Shown here piece after piece: positions 1 through 12,500 of a stretch of DNA of 64,000 nt. Made by a program: the position numbers and the translations under genes. This DNA is from Strigops habroptila (Eukaryota > Chordata > Aves > Psittaciformes > Psittacidae), in NCBI RefSeq assembly GCF_004027225.2, contig NC_046360.1:1228001-1292000 (forward strand), in the 5' to 3' direction. Each line of letters opens with the position of its first letter. The stretch's first letter is position 1. Under the pieces are notes generated by a model, which was not told the origin of the DNA, searched no databases, and saw nothing but the letters and a program-made list of their open reading frames with translations.

Positions 1-220
1 CTGACTGGATAAAAGAGGAAAATTTTTCACCATGAGAACAATCAGCCATTGGAATAATCTCCCCAGGGAAGTGGTGGATCCCTCAACACTGGACACTGTT
101 AAGGTTCAGCTGGATAGTGTGCTGGGACATCTAGTCTAGGTCATGCTTTGCCTAGAAAGGTTGGACCAGATGATCCTTGAGGTCTCTTCCAACCTGGGAT
201 TCTGGGATTCTATGTCTGCA
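1..220 (+). mobile_element. Older CR1 LINE 3' end, sense on plus strand
   Basis: The stretch reads like the CR1 3' untranslated region (aggttggaccagatgatcc, followed by a CR1-type gaggtctcttccaacc) and ends in the CR1 tail (ATTCTGGG/ATTCTATG) near 212. It is well diverged from the young copies elsewhere in the window, so it is an older subfamily. It lies in an SGSM1 intron. Its left end is cut by the window or lies close to base 1. Confidence 0.8.
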
Positions 221-539
221 CAGTGCCAGCCAGAGCCTGACCCACAAAACCTTGCACAATTAGGATGGAAAAATGACCACTCAGCTCCTTCCTGCCTGGT
301 TTTATTGGAACACAACCAAGCAGCAGCTGCACAGGGGAGCCCAAACTTGGTCCTATCAATTCCTGCTTATCCAAGCCCTTCTCCCACCTCCTACCAGCAC
401 ATTGCAAAGGGGACACAACACCCAGTGGGTTCACAAGGTGGTCTCCAGCATAGAGACACTTCAAGCCGTGCAATACCCAGAGCACACCAATGCAATGCAC
501 CAGGCTGCTGAGCATCTCCATCCCCTCCTGTTCCCACAC

Positions 540-3500
540 CAACCTCCTTCCTTTCTGCCTCCGTCATCCCGAACTGGTAATGGCCCAGCAGGAAGGGCCA
601 GACAGCCTTCCTGATCTCGTGCTGGATCCCACCATAGTAGATCAGCCGCAGCAGCTCCTGGTCCTCATAGCTCTGTGGGAAGAGCTCCGAGTCAGTGCAC
701 ACAGCCAGGAGCACAGCCCATCAGCTGCCACACACAGGGACAGCCCCAGCCCAGCCGTGCTGCCTTCCAGCACCCACAGCACTGCCCGGACTCTGAGCAC
801 CCACTGCCCATTCACCGCAGATGATCTCTCAGATCTCTGCTTGGGCTTAAGCAGAGCCAGAGGCTCCTGTGGGTGGATATTTTGGGAAAGACTGGCCACC
901 ACAGCCGGGAAGTGGCCCACCAAAGCCACCATGCTACAACCACTGAAGTGATGCTGCCCTAGACACCCCAAGGCCACCACAGCAGGTATGTCCCAGGAGT
1001 TCCGGCCCTACCGTGCTGTCCTGCAGGTATCTCTGCCAGATGTCCACGGTGAGCCCCGAGCTGGCGTTGCAGGGCACATCTGGAGACACGATGTTGTGGT
1101 TAACCAGCGCCGAGAGGTGGGTTCGCACCGTGGAGAGGTGCCTGCAATAGGCCAGCCCTGCATCGGGCAGAAGCAAACATTCAGCCACAGAACTCGGGGA
1201 GCCGGGAGGAGGAAGTGCAGGAGAAAGCTCTGACCTGGTTGGTCCCTGAAAGAGACCCTCAGCACCATTCCCAGCCCAGATCCCAGGACCTTGTCCCATG
1301 CCCATCACACATCTCAAGGCATCATGGATGTGACAAGTACTCACAGCCATAGAAGGCCCGGGAGAGGATTTGGTACTTCATGTTGTCACACAGGAGCTTC
1401 AGCGGAGCTCTGCCAACACAAACACATCAGTGTGAGGAGAGGAAATGCTCCATGTGCTCCCTTGGCCCCTGCTTTGATCTGACTGCTCCAGCTTTGCCTT
1501 CAGAGGTGACCACAGGCGCTCTGCTCAGCCTGAGAGCAGCAATTCTTGCTGTCAGGACATGGCCGCAGCACAGCTGAGACATCCCAGATGAGGGAACAAG
1601 CCCCACTTCAGCCTGGACACGTCCCACTGGCCCCTCAAATGGTCCCAGGACAACCAAGCCAAGCGTGAAGCTGAAGGCAGCATTTGCACCACAGTAGCTC
1701 TAGTCTGGCCACGAGCTGAGCTGTCTCCTGTAACCCTGCTCTGTGTCCCGTGTTCCCCAAAGCAAGCAGCAGCAGAGCTGCGGTACCTTTCGTGGCTGCA
1801 GCCGTTGGGAGGCCCACCATCGGAGGAGCCGCTCTGGGAGCAGGAGGAGCAGGAGGACTTGCGGGTGCTGGGTTGCCACATGGGAGGCAGAGCAGCGCCC
1901 GGCGTGTCCATCAGGTCCTGGGGCACTGGGAGAGGGCAGAGAGAGGAGCATCAGCTGCTGCCCGGCACGAGCCAGGCGAGCCACAGGAGGCCAGAGAGGA
2001 GAGCTTTGACCAGCACACGCAGCATCCCACACTTCCCAAGGAGGCTCCAGCCACCAGGTAGGACCCACACCAGCTAATCACAGCACCAGCACTGGTGAGC
2101 TCAGGAGAAAGGGAAGGAAACAAAGAGGATTGATGAAAGAGTGAGAGAATCATCTGCTAATTAACACAGTGCCTTCAGCAAGTTCATCTTGAACTGCTGG
2201 GTGCTGGTCCAGGCAGAGAACAACCACCCAACCCACAGAGACTCAAGAGAAGGGGCTGCAACAGACTGTCACAGAGATGAGGAAAAGCAGGACTGAAATC
2301 AACCACTATCCCAGGAAGAGTGGATCACTGGAGGGGAAGAGCCCCATCTCTCAAGGATTCGGATCCCATCCAAGATGCAGGGAAAGAAGGGAGCATCCAA
2401 ATCACACAACAAGAGAGAAAGATTTGATGAAGAGGTTGAGAGGAAAGGCAGGAGCAAGTAGCTCTTCATGTTGTCACTTGCTAAATCCCTGCTTAAACTC
2501 AGCAGTGCTATTGCAATGGCCTTGGGCCCGGCTCAGGTACCGCCTCACACACTGGCCCTGCTGAGCAGCTTGGCTGCTGGCCCGTTGGAACAGCCCCTGC
2601 CCTTCAGTCTTGGGCCTCCCTAGGAGGAGGTGAACTGTGGGATGCAGAAAGATGAATGAAGAATAATCCTATTAACTCCTCCTCGGAAATTAAATCATGG
2701 CAGAAATTCCATCTTCCAGGTGGGAGAAGGGTTCCTCCCGCACCCTGGCTCTCACCAGCTCCCTGTTTGTGATACTGAATAACTGATCCTGGCACGAAAG
2801 ATGTTGAGATATCCCTACGAAAGCCTCTTCCCTTTCCCTGTGAGCCGGTGCTGAGGGGTTGGTGACAGCCAGGACACCTCTGCAGGAATTGTCAAGTGAC
2901 AACACAGGCGAGCAGCAGCACCAGACACGAACAGCAGCCGCATTACACTGATGCCGAGTGGTCCCCAGAGGGGCAAAGGGAGGTTGGGACGTGATGGGGA
3001 GCCTCAGAAACCACTTAGGGATCACCACCATCCTGCTCGCAGCTGCAGTCCTTGTGATCCTCCCTCTCATTGCACTGATGGAGATCACAGACACGAGGAA
3101 TGGATGAAAATTACCATTAATGGGAACTAGAGACACAGAGAGAGGACAAAGGCACAAATCAAAGGGGATAAAGGCAGAATCCATTGAGAAGAAAGAACTG
3201 ATGCAGTTCCACCCCCCTCTAGGAAGGTCCACAGGAACCTCACAGACTCGGATGATGCAGAGGAGATTGCAGCAGTTCATTTCACAGAAGACTTGGCCCC
3301 CAGCATGGAATTAAGGGGTAGATCAAAAGGCAGCTGCAGAAAGGAGCATCTCCATCTGGTATTTTAGCCTCAATCAGATTTTGATCTGACTCACTGAATA
3401 GTGTTAGTCAGCTAAAGGCAGGGAGAACTAAGTATAATCTTAACTGACGTTATGGAGGAGTCACAGGAGATGTGATTGCTCCCTTCTAGCCTCAAAATTA

Positions 3501-6500
3501 TAGGAACAAGTTTCTGATCCAATTTGGTAGCTTTTAAAAAACCCTCCACAAGTTCTATCACACTCTTGGTTTCCCCCCTTATAAAGTCACCCACGATGTT
3601 CCCAGAAGTCAAAAATTGCTTCTTGGTATCCCACGGAAGAATGAGGACAAATGTACAGTCATTTCAGCAGGCACATTGCTCAGATCATTCCCAACCAGAC
3701 AGCAGCATCCTCTCCTTTGCCCTGTGAGCCAGGGAGTGAAAAGACATGGCTCAAGCCTGGCAGCACACTGAGAAGGTGCTGTCACCTCTCCTTTGCACTG
3801 CAGAAGGAACACAGAGGGATCTAATGCAGCACTTGCCGAGCTGGTCTGGTGATAGCAAGAGAAGGATCAGCCCTGGAGGCTTGTGATGGTGAACAGTGAC
3901 CCCCAAGGAACATGACCAGAGTGCACCTTCCTACTGAAATGATGTGCAAGGATTTCTTCTGGCCATTGGGGCAGTCGTGGCCTGTTGGGCAGCTGCAGGT
4001 GAAGGACTCACCAGCAAGTGAAAGGTTAAAACAAACCAACCCCCAACCCACACATGATTAAAGGCAGCAGTGTTACAAGCAAAGCCCCCTGCCCTAGAAC
4101 CACCTCCTGGCATGATCTGCAATGTGCCTGTCAGTGCTGCCCATGCATCCCATGATAACCCACCCAGAACGCTGCCAACACACTCACCAAATTCAGCCTG
4201 TGTCCCTGGGTAGATGATCCTGAAAACATAATCTGTGGCTTCATCATCTTCCTTGTCGGAGGCAGACTCCGAGGAGCCCTGTGGGCTTCGCTTCCTCAGC
4301 TTGGGAAACACCTTTCCCTAGGAGAACAAAACCTGCTCTTCACAGGCTGCCCCAAGCTCAACCGCATGGGCCAGGGTGGTCACTTGCCAAACTCCTATCC
4401 TGAATGATGTCTGCACCTTCCCTGTGCTGCAGCAGCCTTTGGGTTGTGCACAGGGTGTGTATAACCCACACAGCACGGCCAGCTCCATGAGAACCAAAGC
4501 TATGAGGCCTCATGGCCAGCACCATCTCCTTCTGATTTGCCCAGGAGGGTCTGTTTAGCTGGTCAAGGCCATGAACTAAACCAAATGGACATTTCAAGCC
4601 CATCTTCCTTAGTTTCGGAAGGAGGATTGTTTAAGATGCTGCAGCCACTGATGTTGGGCCGAGGGTCCTCCCCATCATCCCTGCCCCAAGACACCCCACA
4701 AGGGAACACCAGCAGGAGCCGGCAGCGTCCTGGGCTCAGAACAAGCCTGTTTCGGGTGCCTACCTTTCCCCGCTGTGACCAGAGGGGTGGATCCAGCTGC
4801 CCATGGGGCAGGAGCCCGTTCTCCAGGCAGGACAAGAACTGCAGCAAGTGTCCTCCTCTGGGAAACCGCAGCGGAGGCCTCTGAATCCCGTCCTGGCTCA
4901 CCAAGACAACCGTTCCACCGCTGTCTACTATTAACAGTGACAGCAGAGAGAAGAGAGACATCAGTGAGGGACACACGACCAGTCAGAGATGCAGAGGGCA
5001 GCCAAGGAAGTTCAGGGAATTGTCTTTTTGGTACAGAGAAGAAAGACTCTTCCTTGCCTGGATTCCTCTCTGAGTCCATTACAAGTCTGGGGGCCTGGAG
5101 AAGGTTTTCCTGGGACATCCCACCCTTGAAAACCACAGAGCATTGCTCTGCGTGAAGCACTCCCCAGCCAAGGAGCTGGCTTAAAGGTTCTTCTAGAAGC
5201 ACTTACATAGCAGTGACCACCCAGAGCTCTGGACATCTGCCCTGGAGCTGAACTGAAACATCCCCATAAGGCACTCCCCAGAGATAACAAAGCCAGTGCT
5301 GGGGTACTAACACCCTCCAGCACCCTCACTCCAGCCTTACCTTGCTGGTGACAGTGCAAATACACAATCTCCTCCAGGCGAATAGTCATGGCATAGTCCC
5401 AGTACACACTGGAACAGAAAGAGAGGAAGTTGTGAGCTTCAGGGATGCAAGAGGCAGCTCCAGATCCTGCCTCCAGCTATCCTGGTGCCAGGGGAAGCCA
5501 CAGAAAGGATGAGGTCCCAGCAGCAGCGCGACTGCCACAAAGCCAACCTGAGTGACAACATCCCTCCAGAAGAGCATCTCACACCCCCTCCTGCAGCTCA
5601 CCTCTCCCACCACCTCAGGCCTCCTTCCCCATCCCCTGTTACAGACTCAAGGATGATTGTTTTCTCTGCAGTCAGTGGGAAAACTCACTGACGGGCTTGA
5701 ACACCAGATCCAACCCCTGAACCTGGGGAACATTTCCCTCCCCTCTGCCCCACACACCAGGAACCAGTCACCTCTTCTCGTAGTCCAGATCCCCCACTGT
5801 GCCGTTCATCAGCTGGTTGGGTGTCCACTTCAGTGCCATGATGTCTGCAGTCTGGTGAAGGGACAGATACCCTGGGATTGCCTCCATGTCATCTCGCTTG
5901 AGGAGGGAAACACAGGGAGAGAAGGAGCTGGTGAGAGCAGGCTGGAAGATGCCAGAAGCACGAAGCACCAACCACCTCAGGCTGCCAGAGGCTGAGCCTC
6001 TGAGCTCTTCAGGTTTCCGAGTAAGAAACCCCCAGGGGCCCTGCAGAACCTCCCAGCAGAGCCAACAGGACACATCTGAGAAGGGTGAGGAGCAGCAGCC
6101 CAGCTGAGGCACAGTTAGCAGCCCCACCGAAGCCATTTGCGCCTCATTTGACTGCAATAGGCAGGCAGGGACAGGAGGAGGCATTTTGTGGCCTCTAGTC
6201 ATGAGTGGGCAGGAGAGGAGCCTGTTTCTACTCAGACAGAACCAGAGCTCTTCCATTCCACTTGAGAGGATCCGTATCACCAGGACCTCAACAAACCCAG
6301 CCCAGTCACTGCCCTCCCAGATGAGCCTGTGCTTTAATCCATCAAAGAGTTACTTGGCATAGATGGGGAGCAGAGCATTTTAAAGCCCAGGTGCCCCAGC
6401 AGGTACTCACCGGCTGCACCAGGACGTTGTTCTTGCCATAGAGGAGCGTGGCTCGGGAATTCTGGTGCAGTGACTCCACGTAGTCCCTGGCAGACAGCGA

Positions 6501-9500
6501 CGGCCGATCATCCATGCTGCCACTCGAATGCCTCTTCTGGATCTGGAAGAGATCCACCTACAAACATGAGCTGAGCACAGACACCTCTTGCTTTCATAAA
6601 GCTTCTCTTGAAGCTCATTCACTCCTCACTTATAAAGTCACCACTAGAAATCACAGAACTATAGAGCTGGAAAAGACCTTCAAGATCATCAAGTCCAACC
6701 TTTACCCCTTTACTTTTCCCCTGTGTCCTCTAAGAGGATTCCTGGCTCTGGCCAAGCTCAGTTCTATACTGCGAGAAACCCCAGGAGGGTGCTTTGTTTG
6801 CAATGAACAGAGCAGACTTCAGCTGCCTTTGGTTTTTGTTCACACATGGTGCTCTCAAAGGGCAGAGCCCCCAGGATGCAGTGCTGCGGTGCTCCCATAA
6901 CCTCCCCAGGCCACGTTCCCAGCATTCCTGGCTGGAACACTTGCAGGGCTGCCCTGCCACACTCACGCAGAGCGCCGGGCGCTTGGTGGGCGAGTCCTGG
7001 CGGCAGTGGGAGCTGTGGATCCGGTGCCTCTGAACCAGCTCGTCAGCAGAGGGGTCTGTCCAGAAGTGGTCAGCGGTCTTCATCTTCGTGTACTCCAGCG
7101 CGCAGGGCCCCACTGAGCAGAGAAACCACAAACATGAGGAAGTCATTGGTGTTGTCCCATGACTGTGGTCACCTCTTGGAGCTGCAGAGCCCAGGGTGAC
7201 CATGTAACAGCAGCAGAGAACTCAGAGGGGTCAGGCAGCCCTGGCAGTGAGCGGATAACCCACTGCGTGACAGGTCCTGTGCCTGCAGAGCCCTGCACTG
7301 CAGCACCACAGAGCTCCCTGGACCCCAGCCCCAGCCCTGCCTCAGGCCCATGAGTGTTACTGAAGCTTGTGCAAGCTCAGCCTTGCCACTCTCCATCTCT
7401 ATGCACGGCTCAGCAGCAGCACACCAGGAGGTCTTGAGAAGTGCTCCCTGCCCAGGGCTGTGAAGTTTTCTGAAGTTCTTACCAGAAAACAACTGGATTT
7501 CACATCCCAGATCACAGAACTGGGAACACGGGTTTGGAAAGCAAGCTATCAAAGTAGGGCAAGACAAAAGTGTTACCCAATAAAGATGCAAGAATTGGCC
7601 CATCCACAGGATCCATCAGGAGAGCTTCTTTCTCGTAGAATTTACTAGAAGAAATAAAAGCAGGATCTGTAGCATTTCAATCCCCAAGGACTATGCAATG
7701 GTTTTAAATCACTGTGATGCCCTTCTCTTTCTGTATCATTCCTCGATGGTGAGAGGGCAAGAAGCCCTTAAGGGGCTGTTTCTGCTGGCTGTGAAACTCC
7801 TGGGGAACAGATGCCCACAGCAGCACACTGCAAGCACCACCATCTCCTAACAAAACACCCCCAGGACTGGAGATGACGCCTCCCCAGGACAGGACACCCC
7901 AGCATGCAGCTTCCAGAAGACAAGGACAACGCAGTCCCTGACGACCCAGTCACCAGAGAACAAGTGTGGCCTGTGTTTAACTGAGGGAGCGTATGGTGGC
8001 CACCAGCAGCAGGTATCAGAGCCCCCGTGATGGGCACAGAGTGACACAACTGGCCTGTCCCATTCTCTGGCCCACTCGGACACAGCTCAGCCAGCAGCAC
8101 CTCCAGCCCCATCAGAAGGGGCAGATGCTGCTGTTGAGTTGGGACGGGCAAACAGTGGGTCTTTGCCAGCACTCACCTGCTGTTTTCTACCAAGTAAAGG
8201 ACGATCTTATCCAGGACCTTTTCAAAGAGGGCTGTGCGGATCCAGAGGTGCTTGATGGCTTGAGGAGACAGGTTGGGCAGCTTCGGCATCTTGCGCACAT
8301 TCTCCGGGATGCTCTGGACTTGATTTCGTCTTTAGAGGTACAAGGGAAAAGCCAACAACATCACTGAGCACTGCAGGAGCCCAGGGCACCCACAGCACCC
8401 TGAGGGACATGAGGCCAGGGTCTCAGTGCTGCTGACTGTGGTGCTCAGGGAACCGCAGGGGAACAGGGCTCTGGACACCACCCCTTCTATTCCACCCCCT
8501 ACTCCAGAAGACCCACATCTGCCTTTGAAAACTGACTTCACTAAATCAGTTTCCTACTGTACAGGCACCTTCGAACAAGCCTCTGCCTCAGCAGAGTCCT
8601 CCAGCCCACACTCCTTTTCCACTGGTGCCTCAGGACAGTAGTTCACAAGCAAAACAGCTTATCTTAGGACAGCATTAAAGATTTCTGTCCCCGGGTAGCT
8701 GCTCCATCCATCTCCCTGGTTCCTGTCCAAGGATGAGTAAGGAATTCCCAAACAGAAGTTGAATTACCACAGGTTCAAGCCCTGCACACCAAGGCAGACC
8801 AAATTTGGTTCCAGCTGGCTTAATGCTCTGGTCCATCAACTGTGACAGTTCAGGAGCAAACAGGCTGAGCCGTCCCTGAGCATGAGGAAGTAAGAACTTG
8901 CCCATCCCAGCTTAAACCACAACCACAACTCACAGCCTCCTAGGAAAGCAACTACTTCAGTCAAGTTATCAAAAGCCCAGGACAGGGCCCTGCTCCACTG
9001 AAGGAGCAATTCCTCCTGCAGAGGCTGAAGTTGGACACTGCGATCCACAGCCATCCCCAAACCACAGCGACCTGAGGGACAGCAGCAGTGCTGGTGCCTT
9101 ACGCGTTCTCGATGAGCTGCTCCAGGTCCTGCACTTTCCTGCAGAGCTCCTCTGCCAGGGGAAAGCTCTTTCCCACCTTCATGAAGAGAGCTGCTATCTT
9201 GTTGCTGCGCAGGAACCCCGCCGCGCGCCGCTTCAAGCCGAACAAGACACAGGCCTCCACCGCCGCTGCAACAGAGCAAAGGCATCACTGGAGCAGCAGG
9301 AGAAGCTGGAGCTCACACCACAACACTCGGTCTGTGCTGCAGCCGTGCCCTTACTCCACAGCAGACACGCTTCCCAAGAGGACACCAGTGCCATGTTCCA
9401 CTCCCGCCTAAGCAGACAGGAGATTAGGGAACCCAGATGTCTTCTGGCCCAAGCAGCAGGCAGCAGCACGGCTTTTCTGCCTGCAGAGGCATCCGTTCTG

Positions 9501-12500
9501 CTGAACAGAGGCACCATTTTAGTTTTGCAAAACAGAAGAAGAAAACCTGAGGTTGGTGAAGCCTATTAGAAGTTCTGCTAATCTGAACAAAATAACTAGC
9601 TTGATGGAAGTAAGTGTGAACAGTGGATGTGCCAAGATCTAAGTACTTCAAAGGAGAGTTAACTTGTGCCTGCTAATGTAGATCCAGGGTCTCCATGAAA
9701 TCACCTAAGGGACTAGTCAGGCAGCCTAAATTGTCTTGTATTCACTTATCTGACCAACCAACAGCTTAAAGAGCCCTTTCTGGGCCGGTGATGAAACGGG
9801 AACGTGCAGCTTTCAGACCACCTCCGTGCCACCAGCAGTGAGCAGCCTGGGTCAGGGCTTCTTGGGGCACTTTGCTCCTTCATAAAATCAGAGCTGGAGA
9901 AAGGACTCGGATCGCTGTGCTCCCAGCCTTTGTTCCAAAACACCAGGATCCGGCTCTGCTACACGACACCCTCAATGCAAACAGATCAATGCTGATGCTG
10001 GAGAACCTCAGCACACACGGAGGTGACATCCTGCTGCCAGGTCTGTGCCAGCACGATCGCTGTGGTGTCCCCAGCAGAGCAGGGACCAGCTCATGGTGTG
10101 GCCATAAGTGATCGCACAACCAGGAGCTGCTCACGCAGAGTCACTCAGGTTAAGCCTATGGGAATAAACAGTTTGTCGTTTAACAGCTTGAAGCTGAGTG
10201 GGGCCAGAGCCACTGGGCAGAGGGTGGCTTTCGCAGGGTCATTGTGGGGGACACCAGACTTGAGGTCCCTCTGCTCGCTCAGCACACGAGTCCCTCTGTT
10301 TCTCTCCAGCATGCACATCAGTCCAGCCACCATCCTCAATCAACATGCTAGATGGAAGGATGGGATGTGAAACTTCTCAGACATTTTAAGGCAGAGAACA
10401 TCCCCACCTGGCCTTCAGGAAAGCATCCTCATCAGACATGCAACAACTAACGAGCAAGGGCACTGCCGATGCAGGGAGTTAGGCGAGGCCTTGCACTGGC
10501 ACTTACCTGCGCTGTGGTTTGGGGAGTGCAGCAGGCACAGACCACAGCGAGTGCCCAGGAAGCACCAGCTCCCTGCCCGGCCCCACAGCGAGCAGCAGCC
10601 CAGGACCTGGCTCTGCTGGTGATGAGTGACGGCGATGACTCCACAGAAAGATAGGCACACGTCCAGGCTCCTCCAGCAGCCTGTTTGCTGGAGTCCCCTG
10701 GGATGCTAGGATGGATGTCTGGTGTCAAACACAGACTTATTAAACAGGCTGATCAAAGCCCTGGAAAATTACACAGACCCACAGCTCCGCAGGGTATTGA
10801 TCTGGGTCTGACAAGCTCTCTGGTGCACCAGCACCCCTCCTTCCCCAGGACCAGGGCCAGACATGCTGAGCCTCCCCTGCAGCAGCCCAGCAGATGCTGA
10901 TCACCTCTCGCCTGGACAGGCATTCTTCCTACAGCTGAACGACTCTGGAGACGTTAAAAAGAACCACTTCATGCAGACCCATCAACATCAGCTCCCAGGG
11001 CTGTGAGATGCTCTCATTATCCCTGCCCTGCTTAGTGCCATGCCCGAGTTCACCGCGGAGCAGGCAGCATCCGAGGTGCTGTGAGACACATCCTGATGGC
11101 CAAAAGGCCTCCCAGCTCGCTCCAGCAAGACACAGCAGCCATCAGCACCTCTGCTCAACACCATGGCCTCATCCTCTCCCACACTCTATTCCTGCTGGCA
11201 AAACAACACGCAAATGTGCAGTGTCCTTAGGAAAAACTCTCCCTGTGCTTTCCCAAGGCTTCAGCACATAAACAGAGCACCCTGTTCATGCTCAATGCAG
11301 CAGTAATGGTAGTTTCTTTCTTAACCCTGTGATTTTTTGAGCCTAGTTCATAACTCACTGTCATCACTGCAAACAGACACTGAAGAGATTCTCCCCATCC
11401 CGTAGGATACAAGTATAGCAGAGACACACGGTGCAGGGGCTCTGTGCAGCTACACATAGGTTGAGGTGGGAGTTTTGATTCCTGGCAAAAGACTAAAGCT
11501 ATTTCTGAGAGCTCCCTGGCCCGGCACGATTCAAACCACTCGGATTGAGCAATAAGGCAGACCCAGCACGGATATGGACAACAGACCCCTCGGCTCACAC
11601 AGGCTCCCAGCCCTGCCGCCAGCTCCTCGTCAGCATCCCAGAGCAGCGTGAACGTGACAGATGCCAACTCCTGTTTGTCTGCTTCAAACCCTTCCCTTGA
11701 GGCAGAGCGGGGCTGCTGGGGGCAGCTGCCCTTTCCTGCCACACCACTGGTCTCATCAAAGGGCTTTGCAGTTCACTGGCTGCGCAGAGGAGGAGGAGGA
11801 GGGCTCTGAGAGGAAGGCGGCTCTCCCCAGAGGAAAGGGCAGCTCTGCGCAGCCAGAGCCAGGCTCGCAGCACGCTCTGCTTGGCAGGGAGAGACGTTAT
11901 TGATCTCTCATGGAGAGCCACAACACCGAGGAAAGTGCACAGACCATTCAAATGAGAGAGCAACAGCAGAAGCTGCAGACATCAGAAGCCACTGAAAACA
12001 CAGCAGCATCATTAACAAGCCAGAAGGAACCATGGAGCCCCTCGTGCCTGGATGCCTCAGCTCCGTGTTGCAGGAGCCTATAAATAATTCCAGGCTGCGA
12101 AGCCTCGTGCTGCACAGAAAAGCAGAAAATGAGTCACACCTTGAAGCCTGTTCTGCTCTTTCGATGCCATTCTGCACACAAAGGCACATGGGCCTGAAAC
12201 AAGCATCTGCATGTCATTTGTGTGAGGGCCCAGGAGAAAAGGAAGGTGGCAGCATCTCTGCTCTCCAAAGCAGGGAATGAGACCTCACAGCTCTCCTTCT
12301 GTTTTGTGCCTGTGTCTGTGGATGCTACAGCCTTACTCAGTGGTGACAGTGCTGCACGAGCCTTCTCGGAGCAACGCCTTCAAAAGGCAGTTATCATCGC
12401 TCCTGTCATTTTCCTCCCAGCCTCCACATCAGAAGCTGCCCTTCAGCTCTCTGTGAATTGAGGAGCTCTGGGCCCCTCCACACGCTGCTGGCAGTGTTTG

